In this document: one piece after another, positions 6,964 through 13,265 of the stretch
How positions within the stretch are numbered: the stretch's first letter is position 1
Layout of the letters: each line of letters begins with the position of its first letter
NCBI GenBank assembly: GCA_964547135.1
Contig: CAZJMK010000073.1
Coordinates: forward strand, 1 to 15,575
Length of the DNA: 15,575 bases
From: JAJXSS01 sp964547135
GTDB taxonomy: Bacteria > Planctomycetota > Phycisphaerae > Phycisphaerales > Phycisphaeraceae
Direction of reading: 5' to 3'
Program-made: the position numbers and the translations under genes
Notes under the pieces: generated by a model
What the model was told of the DNA's origin: nothing
What the model saw: only the letters and a program-made list of their open reading frames with translations
Database searches by the model: none

Positions 6964-8226
6964 TTATGGCTCAACCACAGGGCTGAAACGTGAACCGGGC
7001 AGCCCCACTTTTCGATTACCCGGGGCATCGGGCAGGTAACGACTCAGCAGTGCCGCCACGATCATCAGGCTGAGGTTGCCTACCAACATCAGCAGGTGTG
7101 AAACCTCACGGCTGATGGTGCCTTGCACCATCAAAAATTGCAATACCCCGGTCATCAGCAACAAGGATAGTGCCATCGGAATCAAACCGCGCCAAGCAAG
7201 TCGCATCAACTGATCAAACCGAAACCTCGGCAGCGTCCAGCGAATGAGCATCACCAGACAGATCACCGCAAACACTTTGCCAAAGAAAATGCCCATGTTC
7301 ACCAATACCCAGAGCAAACCCCACATCGGCCCGCCGGTCTGCGCCCCCGACCAAAAGGGAATGTCGTACCCACCCAAAAACATCAAAGTAAAAAAGGCTG
7401 CCCCCGCCACCACGTGAATGTATTCGCCCAAAAAGAAGAGCGCGAATTTCATCGAGCTGTATTCGGTGTGAAACCCGGCCACCAGTTCCTGCTCGGCTTC
7501 CGCCAGGTCAAACGGGGCGCGATTGGCCTCGGCCAACATGCAGGCAAACGCGATCACCGCCAGCATCGGCTGATAAAAAATGTTCCAAAAACCCTGGGCC
7601 TGCAAACCCACAATGATGTCAGGCCGAAGCGACCCGCTCATCAGCAATACGATCAACACCCCCAGCCCCAATGGTATTTCGTAACTGAGCATTTGAGCCG
7701 TGGCCCGCAATCCGCCTAAAAAGGCGTATTTGTTGTTCGACGCATACCCCGCCAGTACCACCCCGTACACCGCCAATGAACCGACTGCCAATACGTAAAT
7801 CACGCCGATGTCCACATTGAGCGCACTGACCACCACCGGCCCAGCCGCCACCCATTGCGTCCCCGCGACATGAATACCCGGAAAATCCCACACCCCGCCC
7901 CAGGGTATCACCGCCCAGGCGATCAGTGCCGGTATCACCCCGAAAATCGGTGCCAACACAAACAGGTTGCGTTCCACAAACGGAGGCGTGTAGTCCTCCT
8001 TCATCACCAGTTTGATGCCGTCGGCTGCGGGCTGGCCCAGTCCCCAAAAATGAAAGTCCTTGAACAGGCCGAAACCGAAGCCGAAACCGGTGCGATTGGG
8101 GCCGACGCGATCCTGCACCCACGAGGCGATTTTGCGTTCGAGCATCACCAGGTAAGCCGTGGCACCCAATAAAATGTTGGCAACCACGAGCACCGTCAGC
8201 AGGCTGATGAAAAGTTGTGCGTCCAT
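6964..8226 (-). CDS. nuoH: NADH-quinone oxidoreductase subunit H (complex I)
   Basis: Membrane subunit at the junction of the complex I arms, lining part of the quinone chamber and coupling quinone reduction to proton pumping. The 420-residue protein is strongly hydrophobic with about eight or nine predicted helices. Family signatures are ERKIASWVQDRVGPNR (30-45), LSYEIPL, and AEANRAPFDLAEAE followed by ELVAGFHTEYSSMKFALFFLGEY. Insertions relative to the E. coli length (about 325) lie in the loops after the first conserved block and before the last helices. No other nuo gene adjoins it: the upstream gap holds repeats and the downstream neighbour is the zinc-ribbon gene. No clear Shine-Dalgarno precedes the ATG. 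Confidence 0.96.
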   Translation of the reverse strand: MDAQLFISLLTVLVVANILLGATAYLVMLERKIASWVQDRVGPNRTGFGFGFGLFKDFHFWGLGQPAADGIKLVMKEDYTPPFVERNLFVLAPIFGVIPALIAWAVIPWGGVWDFPGIHVAGTQWVAAGPVVVSALNVDIGVIYVLAVGSLAVYGVVLAGYASNNKYAFLGGLRATAQMLSYEIPLGLGVLIVLLMSGSLRPDIIVGLQAQGFWNIFYQPMLAVIAFACMLAEANRAPFDLAEAEQELVAGFHTEYSSMKFALFFLGEYIHVVAGAAFFTLMFLGGYDIPFWSGAQTGGPMWGLLWVLVNMGIFFGKVFAVICLVMLIRWTLPRFRFDQLMRLAWRGLIPMALSLLLMTGVLQFLMVQGTISREVSHLLMLVGNLSLMIVAALLSRYLPDAPGNRKVGLPGSRFSPVVEP

Positions 8227-8262
8227 AAACGGTTATCACAAGTCTCTGGGTGCGAGTGCGAT

Positions 8263-8292
8263 AGTTTAGCCCCAATCGCGCCGTATCAACAA
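8263..8292 (-). promoter_or_regulatory. candidate promoter for nuoH
   Basis: On the minus strand TTGTTG (8287-8292), an 18-base spacer and TAAACT (8263-8268) sit about 37 bases before the ATG. The same TTGTTG box appears in the candidate fucU promoter. Its own promoter would fit nuoH standing alone. Motif matching only. Confidence 0.3.
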
Positions 8293-8328
8293 CTCGACAG
8301 TGCCAACCTCAATGAAATTCAACGAAAC

Positions 8329-8375
8329 AAGCCGAGTACGAGACGACGCGCAGCGGCGTCGAGGGCTCGGGTATT
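8329..8375 (+). repeat. REP-like hairpin element, copy 2 (long tip)
   Basis: It starts AAGCCGAGTACGAG and ends CGAGGGCTCGGGTATT. CCGAG pairs with CTCGG in the outer stem, the CGAG boxes face each other, and the 17-base centre folds as ACG-A-CGC against GCG-G-CGT with a GCA loop, the longest tip of the five copies. It faces copy 3 across 60 bp. Confidence 0.8.
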
Positions 8376-8435
8376 CGTTTCATGCGCAATCGAAAGGTTG
8401 AACTCAGTTTCAATCAATCACCTTAAACCGGTAAG

Positions 8436-8469
8436 AATACCCGGGTCCTCGCAGACTCGTCCCCGGCTT
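8436..8469 (-). repeat. REP-like hairpin element, copy 3 (minimal)
   Basis: Read on the minus strand it is 34 bases, the shortest copy: AAGCCGGGGACGAG, TCTG, CGAGGACCCGGGTATT. The outer stem is CCGGG/CCCGG. The centre is only a UCUG tetraloop closed by the CGAG boxes. It forms a tail-to-tail pair with the copy at 8329-8375. Confidence 0.75.
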
Positions 8470-8502
8470 GTCGGAGTGAAACGACCGTTCAATTCATCTT
8501 TT

Positions 8503-8534
8503 CTCTGTGCCTCTGTGTCTCTGTGTCTCTGTGG
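8503..8534 (-). repeat. four tandem 8-bp units (CACAGAGA type) after the aminotransferase stop
   Basis: On the plus strand: CTCTGTGC, CTCTGTGT, CTCTGTGT, CTCTGTGG in exact register. On the strand of the upstream aminotransferase the array reads CACAGAG-rich and begins about 36 bases after its stop codon. A similar phrase is, from memory, seen in many unrelated bacterial genomes. Confidence 0.7.
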
Positions 8535-8570
8535 TGGGTCTGTTTTGTAGCTCGAAAAACAACCTTCCCC

Positions 8571-9713
8571 TCACCGCCCCAATACTTGTTTGAGTGCGGT
8601 CAAACATCGATCAATATTTTCGGCGTGTGCCGTGTGCCCCATCAAACCGAAGCGCCAAACCTTCCCCGCCAGCGGCCCAAGCCCTGCGCCGATTTCGATG
8701 TCATGCTCACTGAGCATTTTCGAACGCACCATGGCCTCATCCACCCCCGCAGGCACGCTCACCAAATTCAACATCGGCAAACGATGCTCCTCCTTCACCG
8801 GCAGACTCAACCCCATCGCCTCCAACCCCTGCACCAAATGCAGGTGCATTGCACGATGACGGGCAAACACATTGTCCAACCCCTCGGTCAGAATGTCGCG
8901 TAAGGCGGCGTGCAGGGCGTAAGCCATATTAATCGGAGCCGTGTGGTGATAGGCTCGCTTGGCACCCGCCCAGTAGTTGGCCAGCATCGACACGTCCAAA
9001 TACCAATTCGGCACCTTGGTTTTCCGCTGCGTGATGCGCTCAATCGCCCGTTGTGAAAACGAAGCAGGCGACAACCCCGGCGGACACGACAAACATTTTT
9101 GCGTCCCGCTGTAAAACGCATCAACCCCCCACGCATCCAATGTCACCGGCAAACCGCCCAGACTGGTCACCCCATCGACCAGGTACATCGCGCCGTTTTC
9201 CTTCACCAGTTGGCCGATGGCAGCCACATCGTTGCGCACGCCGGTCGATGTTTCGGCGTGAACGACCGCCACGAGTTGATATTTTTGCAAGCGCAATTTT
9301 TGGGCGACAGCATCGACATCGACAGCCGTGCCCCAGTCAAAGTTCAGGGCATCGACCGTCGCGCCCAATCGCCCCGCCACATCGGTCATGCGTGTGCCAA
9401 ACACTCCGTTGACCAGCACCAGCACGCGATCGCCCGGCTCGATGAGGTTGACAAAACAGGTTTCCATGCCGGCGGACCCGGTGCCCGACACGGCATAGGT
9501 CATCGGGTTTTGCGTACCCATGACCGAGCGCAACATGGTTTTGATTTCGTCCATCAGTTGAATGAACCGCGGGTCCAGGTGCCCCAGCGTCGGACGGGCA
9601 ATGGCCTGGTAAACTGCGGGCGACACGCATGACGGCCCCGGCCCCATCAGCAGCGTCGGTTGCAAGTTGGCCAGTAAATCACCGGTGGGTAAAGCAGTGG
9701 TCGCAATCGTCAT
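8571..9713 (-). CDS. class V PLP-dependent aminotransferase (alanine/serine-glyoxylate aminotransferase family)
   Basis: Transfers an amino group, probably from alanine or serine to glyoxylate or a related keto acid. The 380 residues match the AGXT/SgaA/PucG family. Signatures in order: LMGPGPSCVSP, GHLDP (44-48), SGTGSAGME (76-84) that stacks on PLP, HAETSTG (152-158), DGVTSLGG (180-187) and SGTQKCLSCPPG with the Schiff-base Lys206. LPML...VPAGVD and WRFGLMGHTA complete the C-terminal domain. Homology cannot separate alanine-glyoxylate, serine-pyruvate and ureidoglycine-glyoxylate activity, and no purine-catabolism genes adjoin it, so I give no symbol. I chose the ATG at 9713 because GAGGGA lies about eight bases before it; the open frame continues to 9827 but that extension is not family-like. 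Confidence 0.93.
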   Translation of the reverse strand: MTIATTALPTGDLLANLQPTLLMGPGPSCVSPAVYQAIARPTLGHLDPRFIQLMDEIKTMLRSVMGTQNPMTYAVSGTGSAGMETCFVNLIEPGDRVLVLVNGVFGTRMTDVAGRLGATVDALNFDWGTAVDVDAVAQKLRLQKYQLVAVVHAETSTGVRNDVAAIGQLVKENGAMYLVDGVTSLGGLPVTLDAWGVDAFYSGTQKCLSCPPGLSPASFSQRAIERITQRKTKVPNWYLDVSMLANYWAGAKRAYHHTAPINMAYALHAALRDILTEGLDNVFARHRAMHLHLVQGLEAMGLSLPVKEEHRLPMLNLVSVPAGVDEAMVRSKMLSEHDIEIGAGLGPLAGKVWRFGLMGHTAHAENIDRCLTALKQVLGR

Positions 9714-9990
9714 CGGTTCATCCCTCATTGAAGGTTCAGTGCTTCGGGCTGCGAACAACGAACCCGCAAGCATATCATTTTCACTGACTCTGTTGGCGGG
9801 TTGACGCGGGCGTCGAAAGTCGAACAACCCTGTGGTGTACAGACAACAAACGTCATAAACCGAACTTGCTGTGATAGGTGCGAATCAAGTCCGGTTGACG
9901 AAAAACCATTGTAATCATGGGGTGAGCATGTAAGTGGACGCATGATGCCAAACAATCAATCGCTGGTACGCTGATTGTGACAGGTTCAAC

Positions 9991-10422
9991 ATGACCCGCC
10001 CTTGGCGCTCAACCTGTTTCCCCCACGCAACACCCGCTCGTTACCGCCTGCGGCGATGCAATTCACTTCGCGCTTGCTTGGTTGGCTGCCTGCTGCTGAT
10101 CGCTCTGTCGGGTTGTCAGACCCCTTACTGGGCGGCTGGCAGCGATACACGCCCTTGCCCGACCCTGCTTGATCGTCACCCGTCACAGGTGCTTGCACCC
10201 GACGCCCTGGCGATGAACATTGAAGCCCGTGAAGGGCGCAGTGTGCAGTGGTACGAATCACGCAACGACAACCGTCGCAGTACGATTGCAGGGGTGCAAA
10301 GCCCGGTGTACGAACGTGAAGTGACTTACATCATCGACCGTCAAATCCAGTCAGGGCGATTCGTGCGCGATTACTACAACAGCACGACCTACCGCCAGCG
10401 CTTTTCAGAAACCGTTCGCTGA
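9991..10422 (+). CDS. small lipoprotein of unknown function
   Basis: A 143-residue predicted lipoprotein. A long basic N-terminus (Arg-rich, residues 1-28) precedes a hydrophobic stretch LVGCLLLIALSGC with lipobox L39-S-G-C42. The mature part of about 100 residues is polar and ends with several Tyr and Arg residues (YIIDRQIQSGRFVRDYY). I recognise no family. AGG six bases before the ATG supports the start; no later Met exists before the lipobox, so the long n-region is either real or the true start is a non-ATG codon. It is divergent from the aminotransferase (277-bp gap). The octamer-like AGTGGTCAA begins two bases after the stop, followed by a REP-like element. Confidence 0.65.
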   Translation: MTRPWRSTCFPHATPARYRLRRCNSLRACLVGCLLLIALSGCQTPYWAAGSDTRPCPTLLDRHPSQVLAPDALAMNIEAREGRSVQWYESRNDNRRSTIAGVQSPVYEREVTYIIDRQIQSGRFVRDYYNSTTYRQRFSETVR

Positions 10423-10444
10423 GCAGTGGTCAAATGAAAGTTAT

Positions 10445-10485
10445 CAAGCCAAGAACGAGGCCGACAGGCCGAGGGCTTGGGTATT
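10445..10485 (+). repeat. REP-like hairpin element, copy 4
   Basis: Identical over 41 bp to 66-106, more than 10 kb away. Outer stem CCAAG/CTTGG, facing CGAG boxes, GCC-GACA-GGC tip. It forms a tail-to-tail pair with the copy at 10592-10632. Confidence 0.8.
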
Positions 10486-10529
10486 GGACGAAGTGGATGA
10501 AGTGGCCGACGTGGCGAAAGTGGCCGAGT
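10485..10529 (+). repeat. five tandem 9-bp units beginning TGG
   Basis: TGGACGAAG, TGGATGAAG, TGGCCGACG, TGGCGAAAG and TGGCCGAGT follow without gaps, directly after the REP-like element. The AAGTGG core is shared with the 8-bp arrays, but the period here is 9. Confidence 0.65.
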
Positions 10530-10591
10530 AATTTTACATTTTGATGTTGATTGATCGTCCAATTCATAAACCGTAAAATTTTCAATCAAAA

Positions 10592-10632
10592 AATACCCGA
10601 GCCCTCGCGGCAAAGCCGCTCGTACTCGGCTT
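10592..10632 (-). repeat. REP-like hairpin element, copy 5
   Basis: On the minus strand: AAGCCGAGTACGAG, a CGGC-TTT-GCCG tip, CGAGGGCTCGGGTATT. Outer stem CCGAG/CTCGG. It faces copy 4 tail to tail across 106 bp. Confidence 0.8.
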
Positions 10633-10641
10633 GCTTATGTA

Positions 10642-10704
10642 TATTCGAAATCCGACGGCTTCAACAGCGGGATTTTCCGCTAAATTCGAAATTCGAAATT
10701 TTCG
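10642..10704. repeat. TTCGAAATTCGAAA-type AT-rich repeat, copy 2
   Basis: TTCGAAATCC near 10643, a small hairpin AGCGG (10666-10670) with CCGCT (10677-10681), then ATTCGAAATTCGAAATT (10684-10700). Related in wording to 41-62 and 14550-14580. Confidence 0.4.
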
Positions 10705-10707
10705 TCG

Positions 10708-10731
10708 CACTTGACCACTTGACCACTTCAC
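10708..10731 (-). repeat. three tandem CACTTGAC octamers overlapping the purN stop
   Basis: CACTTGAC, CACTTGAC, CACTTCAC in register. The last unit contains the purN stop codon (TCA at 10728-10730 on the plus strand). On the purN strand it reads TGA then AGTGGTCA repeats. Same family as 14767-14850. Confidence 0.7.
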
Positions 10732-11354
10732 TCCGCCAGCACCTTCGCCCGTGACCCATCCAATTGCACACGCCCCGCCCCGATAAGCGATATCGCCTGC
10801 GGGTAGGCAATGCACTCCTGCGCAAACACGCGCTGGGCCAGTGTGTCGGCTGTGTCACCTTCCAAAACCGGGCAACAGCGCTGCACGATGATCGCCCCGG
10901 TGTCATACGTCGGATCACAAAAATGCACCGTGCAACCCGACACCTTGCAGCCAGCCTTGATCACTGCCTCGTGTACATGATGGCCGTACATGCCCTTGCC
11001 GCCGAAGGAGGGCAGCAACGCTGGGTGAATGTTGATGACCTTGCCCACCCAATCATTGGGGATTGAAAGCAGACTCATGAACCCGGCCAGCACGACCAAC
11101 TCAGCCCCACTGTCCGCAATGATCCGCCAAATCGCCTGTGCAAACGCATCCCCGTTCGGCAATGCTTTGCGATGCACCACATGCGTCGGCATATTCATTT
11201 TTTGGGCACGCACCAATCCGTAAGCATCGGGTCGTGAACTGATGACGGTGACAACCTGCGCATTCAATTCACCACGCACGATCGTATCCGCCAGGTTTTG
11301 CAGCGTACGACCCCCACCCGAAAGCAGCACCGCCAAGCGCAAAGGTTGGTTCAT
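10728..11354 (-). CDS. purN: phosphoribosylglycinamide formyltransferase (GAR transformylase)
   Basis: Transfers a formyl group from 10-formyl-THF to GAR in de novo purine synthesis; cytoplasmic. With the ATG at 11354 the protein has 208 residues, near the usual 190-215. It has the N-terminal strand LRLAVLLSGGGRTLQNL for phosphate binding, VVLAGFMSLL, INIHPALLPSFGGKGMYG with the catalytic Asn-x-His pair (Asn108, His110), and SGCTVHFCDPTYDTGAII with Asp151 in the place of the catalytic Asp. GGGRTL instead of the common GxGSNL is a mild deviation. A GTG two codons upstream (11360) is an alternative start; neither has a good Shine-Dalgarno. The stop codon lies in a CACTTGAC-type repeat. It is divergent from gluQ with a gap of about 60 bp. 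Confidence 0.94.
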   Translation of the reverse strand: MNQPLRLAVLLSGGGRTLQNLADTIVRGELNAQVVTVISSRPDAYGLVRAQKMNMPTHVVHRKALPNGDAFAQAIWRIIADSGAELVVLAGFMSLLSIPNDWVGKVINIHPALLPSFGGKGMYGHHVHEAVIKAGCKVSGCTVHFCDPTYDTGAIIVQRCCPVLEGDTADTLAQRVFAQECIAYPQAISLIGAGRVQLDGSRAKVLAE

Positions 11355-11414
11355 GTTCACAGTGTCGTCGCTGGGTCGGTAACATTCAAGTCATGAGGTG
11401 GTCACTACGCCGGT

Positions 11415-12479
11415 TTGTCAAACTCAACATCACTTGCATCAACCCCCCGCATCGCACAGACTTTGCCTGTGCCAACCACGCAGCGCAAAACCCGTCTGGC
11501 CCCCTCACCCACCGGGGCGTTGCACCTGGGTAACGCCCGCACCTTCATGCTCAACTGGTTACTGGCCCGCCAAAAAGGTTGGCAGATCGTGTTGCGCATC
11601 GAAGACCTTGACAGCCCGCGTTTGAAAACCGGGGCCGACCAGCAGGCCATCGACGACCTGCGCTGGCTGGGCATCGACTGGAACGAGCCTGCACCCCCCA
11701 ACATCGCTTACACCCAGCGAGCCGACCTGTCACCCTATCAGCAGGCCCTCGCACGCCTGCATGATCAGCAACTGATTTACCCCTGCACCTGCACCCGGGC
11801 GCAAATTGAAAATGCGCTCTCCGCCCCGCACGCCGATGAACATGAATTGCGCTACCCCGGCACCTGCCGACCGATGAACCTACCCCACGTATCATCACCC
11901 CCCCCATCGACCACCATCACCACCGATGACTTACTGCAACTGGGTCACCCGCGCCCCACCGCACTGCGACTCATCGCACCCGATCAACCCATCACTTTCA
12001 CCGACCAGATTCACGGCCAAGTCACCTGCAACGTTCAACAACAAGTCGGCGATTTTGTCGTGCTATCCAAACTCGGATACCCAGCCTATCAATTGGCGGT
12101 CGTCGTTGATGATGCGCGTCAGGGCGTCACCGACATCGTGCGCGGTGATGACCTGCTCGGTTCCACCGCCCGGCAACAGGTGTTGTATCAATACCTCAAC
12201 CTGTCACCCACCCCCACCTATTGGCATGTGCCGCTGGTGCTGGGTCACGATGGTCGGCGACTGGCCAAGCGACATGGTGATTCACGCCTTGCCAGTTACC
12301 GTGAGCAAGGTGTGCCGGCTGAAAGAATCATCGGGTTACTCGCATACTGGTCCGGGTTATTGCCCCAACTTCAACCCCTATCGTTACGTGAACTGCTGCC
12401 CTGCTTCGACATGCAAAAATTACCCCGCAACCCGGTGGTATTCACCCGCGACGATCACCAATGGTTGATTCAACCATGA
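11415..12479 (+). CDS. gluQ: glutamyl-Q tRNA(Asp) synthetase
   Basis: Truncated glutamyl-tRNA synthetase paralogue that attaches glutamate to the queuosine base of tRNA(Asp) and has no anticodon-binding domain. The frame has 354 codons, slightly longer than typical (about 290-310). Class I signatures are RLAPSPTGALHLGNA with HLGN as the HIGH-like motif (37-40), RIEDLDSPR (61-69), YQLAVVVDDARQGVTDIVRGDDLL, and KRHG (285-288) in the KMSKS position. The zinc site typical of GluQ-RS is present: Cys124-x-Cys126, Tyr147, Cys151. Absence of an anticodon domain after KRHG separates it from GltX. The start is unsure: TTG at 11415 (GAGGTGG about 12 bases upstream) or GTG at 11469, which gives a more usual N-terminus; no in-frame ATG exists. 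Confidence 0.92.
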   Translation: MSNSTSLASTPRIAQTLPVPTTQRKTRLAPSPTGALHLGNARTFMLNWLLARQKGWQIVLRIEDLDSPRLKTGADQQAIDDLRWLGIDWNEPAPPNIAYTQRADLSPYQQALARLHDQQLIYPCTCTRAQIENALSAPHADEHELRYPGTCRPMNLPHVSSPPPSTTITTDDLLQLGHPRPTALRLIAPDQPITFTDQIHGQVTCNVQQQVGDFVVLSKLGYPAYQLAVVVDDARQGVTDIVRGDDLLGSTARQQVLYQYLNLSPTPTYWHVPLVLGHDGRRLAKRHGDSRLASYREQGVPAERIIGLLAYWSGLLPQLQPLSLRELLPCFDMQKLPRNPVVFTRDDHQWLIQP

Positions 12480-12494
12480 ACCACAAACCCCATC

Positions 12495-12556
12495 ATGACG
12501 CTGAGGGCTTGCACCTTGATTGATCAACAAAATGACGCCGAGGGCTTCAGCCCCGG
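12495..12556. repeat. 16-bp direct repeat with hairpin after gluQ
   Basis: ATGACGCTGAGGGCTT (12495-12510) and ATGACGCCGAGGGCTT (12532-12547) differ at one base. The second leads into a hairpin: CCG-A-GGGC (12538-12545), TTCA loop, GCCC-CGG (12550-12556). It may mark the gluQ 3' end; there is no T-run. GAGGGCTT is also part of the REP-like element, so these may be fragments of it. Confidence 0.45.
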
Positions 12557-12602
12557 ACCATGCAAAAAAACAAACTCAAACCAACTTACAGTGAAAATAA
12601 TC

Positions 12603-13073
12603 ATGCGTCCGATTCATGCCCTGTTTATCTGCCTGTTCCTCATCGCCGGTTGTCAGCAATCGCCGCCCCCCACCGGCACGCAAACCGTCACCATCAGCGG
12701 TCGCACCTTTCACCTCGAACTGGCCACCGACGACGCTTCACGCTATCAGGGGTTGTCCGACCGTGAGCACATCGCTGACGACGGGGGCATGTTGTTCGTG
12801 TTTCCCTCGGCCCGTGAACTGGCGTTTGTCATGCGTCGCTGTCTGGTGCCGATTGATTTGATTTATTTGGACCCAACCGGACGCATCGTCGCCCTGCACG
12901 CCATGACCGTCGAACCTTACGACCGCTCCGATGCTGAGCTGAAAAAATATCGCAGTGGTTGGCCGGCCCAGTTCGCCATCGAATTGCAAGCCGGCATGAT
13001 CGATCAACTTTCATTAAAAACCGGTCAATTGATTCAATTACCGCTCGATGAACTCAAGCAGTTGGCGCAATAA
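12603..13073 (+). CDS. DUF192 domain lipoprotein
   Basis: A 156-residue predicted lipoprotein. The signal peptide (MRPIHALFICLFLIAGC) ends in lipobox I14-A-G-C17. The mature protein is a DUF192 domain: RYQGLSDRE, GGMLFVFPS, FVMRRCLVPIDLIYLD (family norm MKNTxIPLDxxFID), and ELQAGMIDQLSLKTGQ at the end. DUF192 proteins are small exported beta-rich proteins with no assigned biochemical role. The MRRC in place of MKNT is a modest deviation that adds a cysteine. I chose the ATG at 12603 because it begins a proper signal peptide; the frame is open from 12495 but the extra residues come from repeat sequence. The gap to the downstream phosphatase (192 bp) argues against co-transcription. Confidence 0.85.
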   Translation: MRPIHALFICLFLIAGCQQSPPPTGTQTVTISGRTFHLELATDDASRYQGLSDREHIADDGGMLFVFPSARELAFVMRRCLVPIDLIYLDPTGRIVALHAMTVEPYDRSDAELKKYRSGWPAQFAIELQAGMIDQLSLKTGQLIQLPLDELKQLAQ

Positions 13074-13169
13074 ACCGATGACACAAGGTGTAAGCCTGAT
13101 GCGTTCACCGATGTCGTCGGCGGAGGTGTGTTCCTCCATTTCGTCGTCATCACCCGTGCCCGGTATTTT

Positions 13170-13179
13170 TTGATATCAA
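13170..13179. promoter_or_regulatory. perfect 10-bp palindrome TTGATATCAA, second copy
   Basis: Identical to the palindrome in the purH leader. It lies 86 bases before the phosphatase ATG, directly after a T-rich run. Could be a shared operator or chance. Confidence 0.25.
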
Positions 13180-13265
13180 GCTGATCGCGGAATCATGGGG
13201 TGTGACACATTCAGGCCTTGCGGAACGGTAAGCCCTGATGCCCTGTTCCGATTGAAGGTGCATTC

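Larger units (their letters stand above)
8227..8570. other. 344-bp gene-less gap made of repeats
   Basis: No credible gene lies between nuoH and the aminotransferase. The gap holds a candidate nuoH promoter, two REP-like elements facing tail to tail (8329-8375 and 8436-8469), and four CTCTGTGN octamers (8503-8534) near the aminotransferase 3' end. Confidence 0.6.
10423..10727. other. 305-bp gene-less gap, a nested inverted-repeat cluster
   Basis: No credible gene. In order: AGTGGTCAA after the lipoprotein stop; REP-like copy 4 (10445-10485); a 9-bp array (10485-10529); AATTTTAC (10530-10537) with inverted partner GTAAAATT (10573-10580); REP-like copy 5 inverted (10592-10632); TTCGAA-type repeat with a small AGCGG/CCGCT hairpin (10642-10704); and CACTTGAC octamers running into the purN stop. 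The region 10446-10632 is broadly palindromic. Confidence 0.65.

Noticed and set aside
8227..8570. CRISPR array or attachment site in the repeat-rich gap
   Set aside because: Repeats are inverted pairs and short direct octamers, with no regular 25-40 bp direct repeats separated by unique spacers, no cas genes and no integrase.
9714..9827. N-terminal extension of the aminotransferase to 9827
   Set aside because: The extension is not family-like, and the ATG at 9713 has a good ribosome site and begins just before the conserved MGPGP block.
12495..12602. Upstream start for the DUF192 protein
   Set aside because: The extra residues are translated repeat sequence and would bury a proper lipoprotein signal peptide that begins at 12603.
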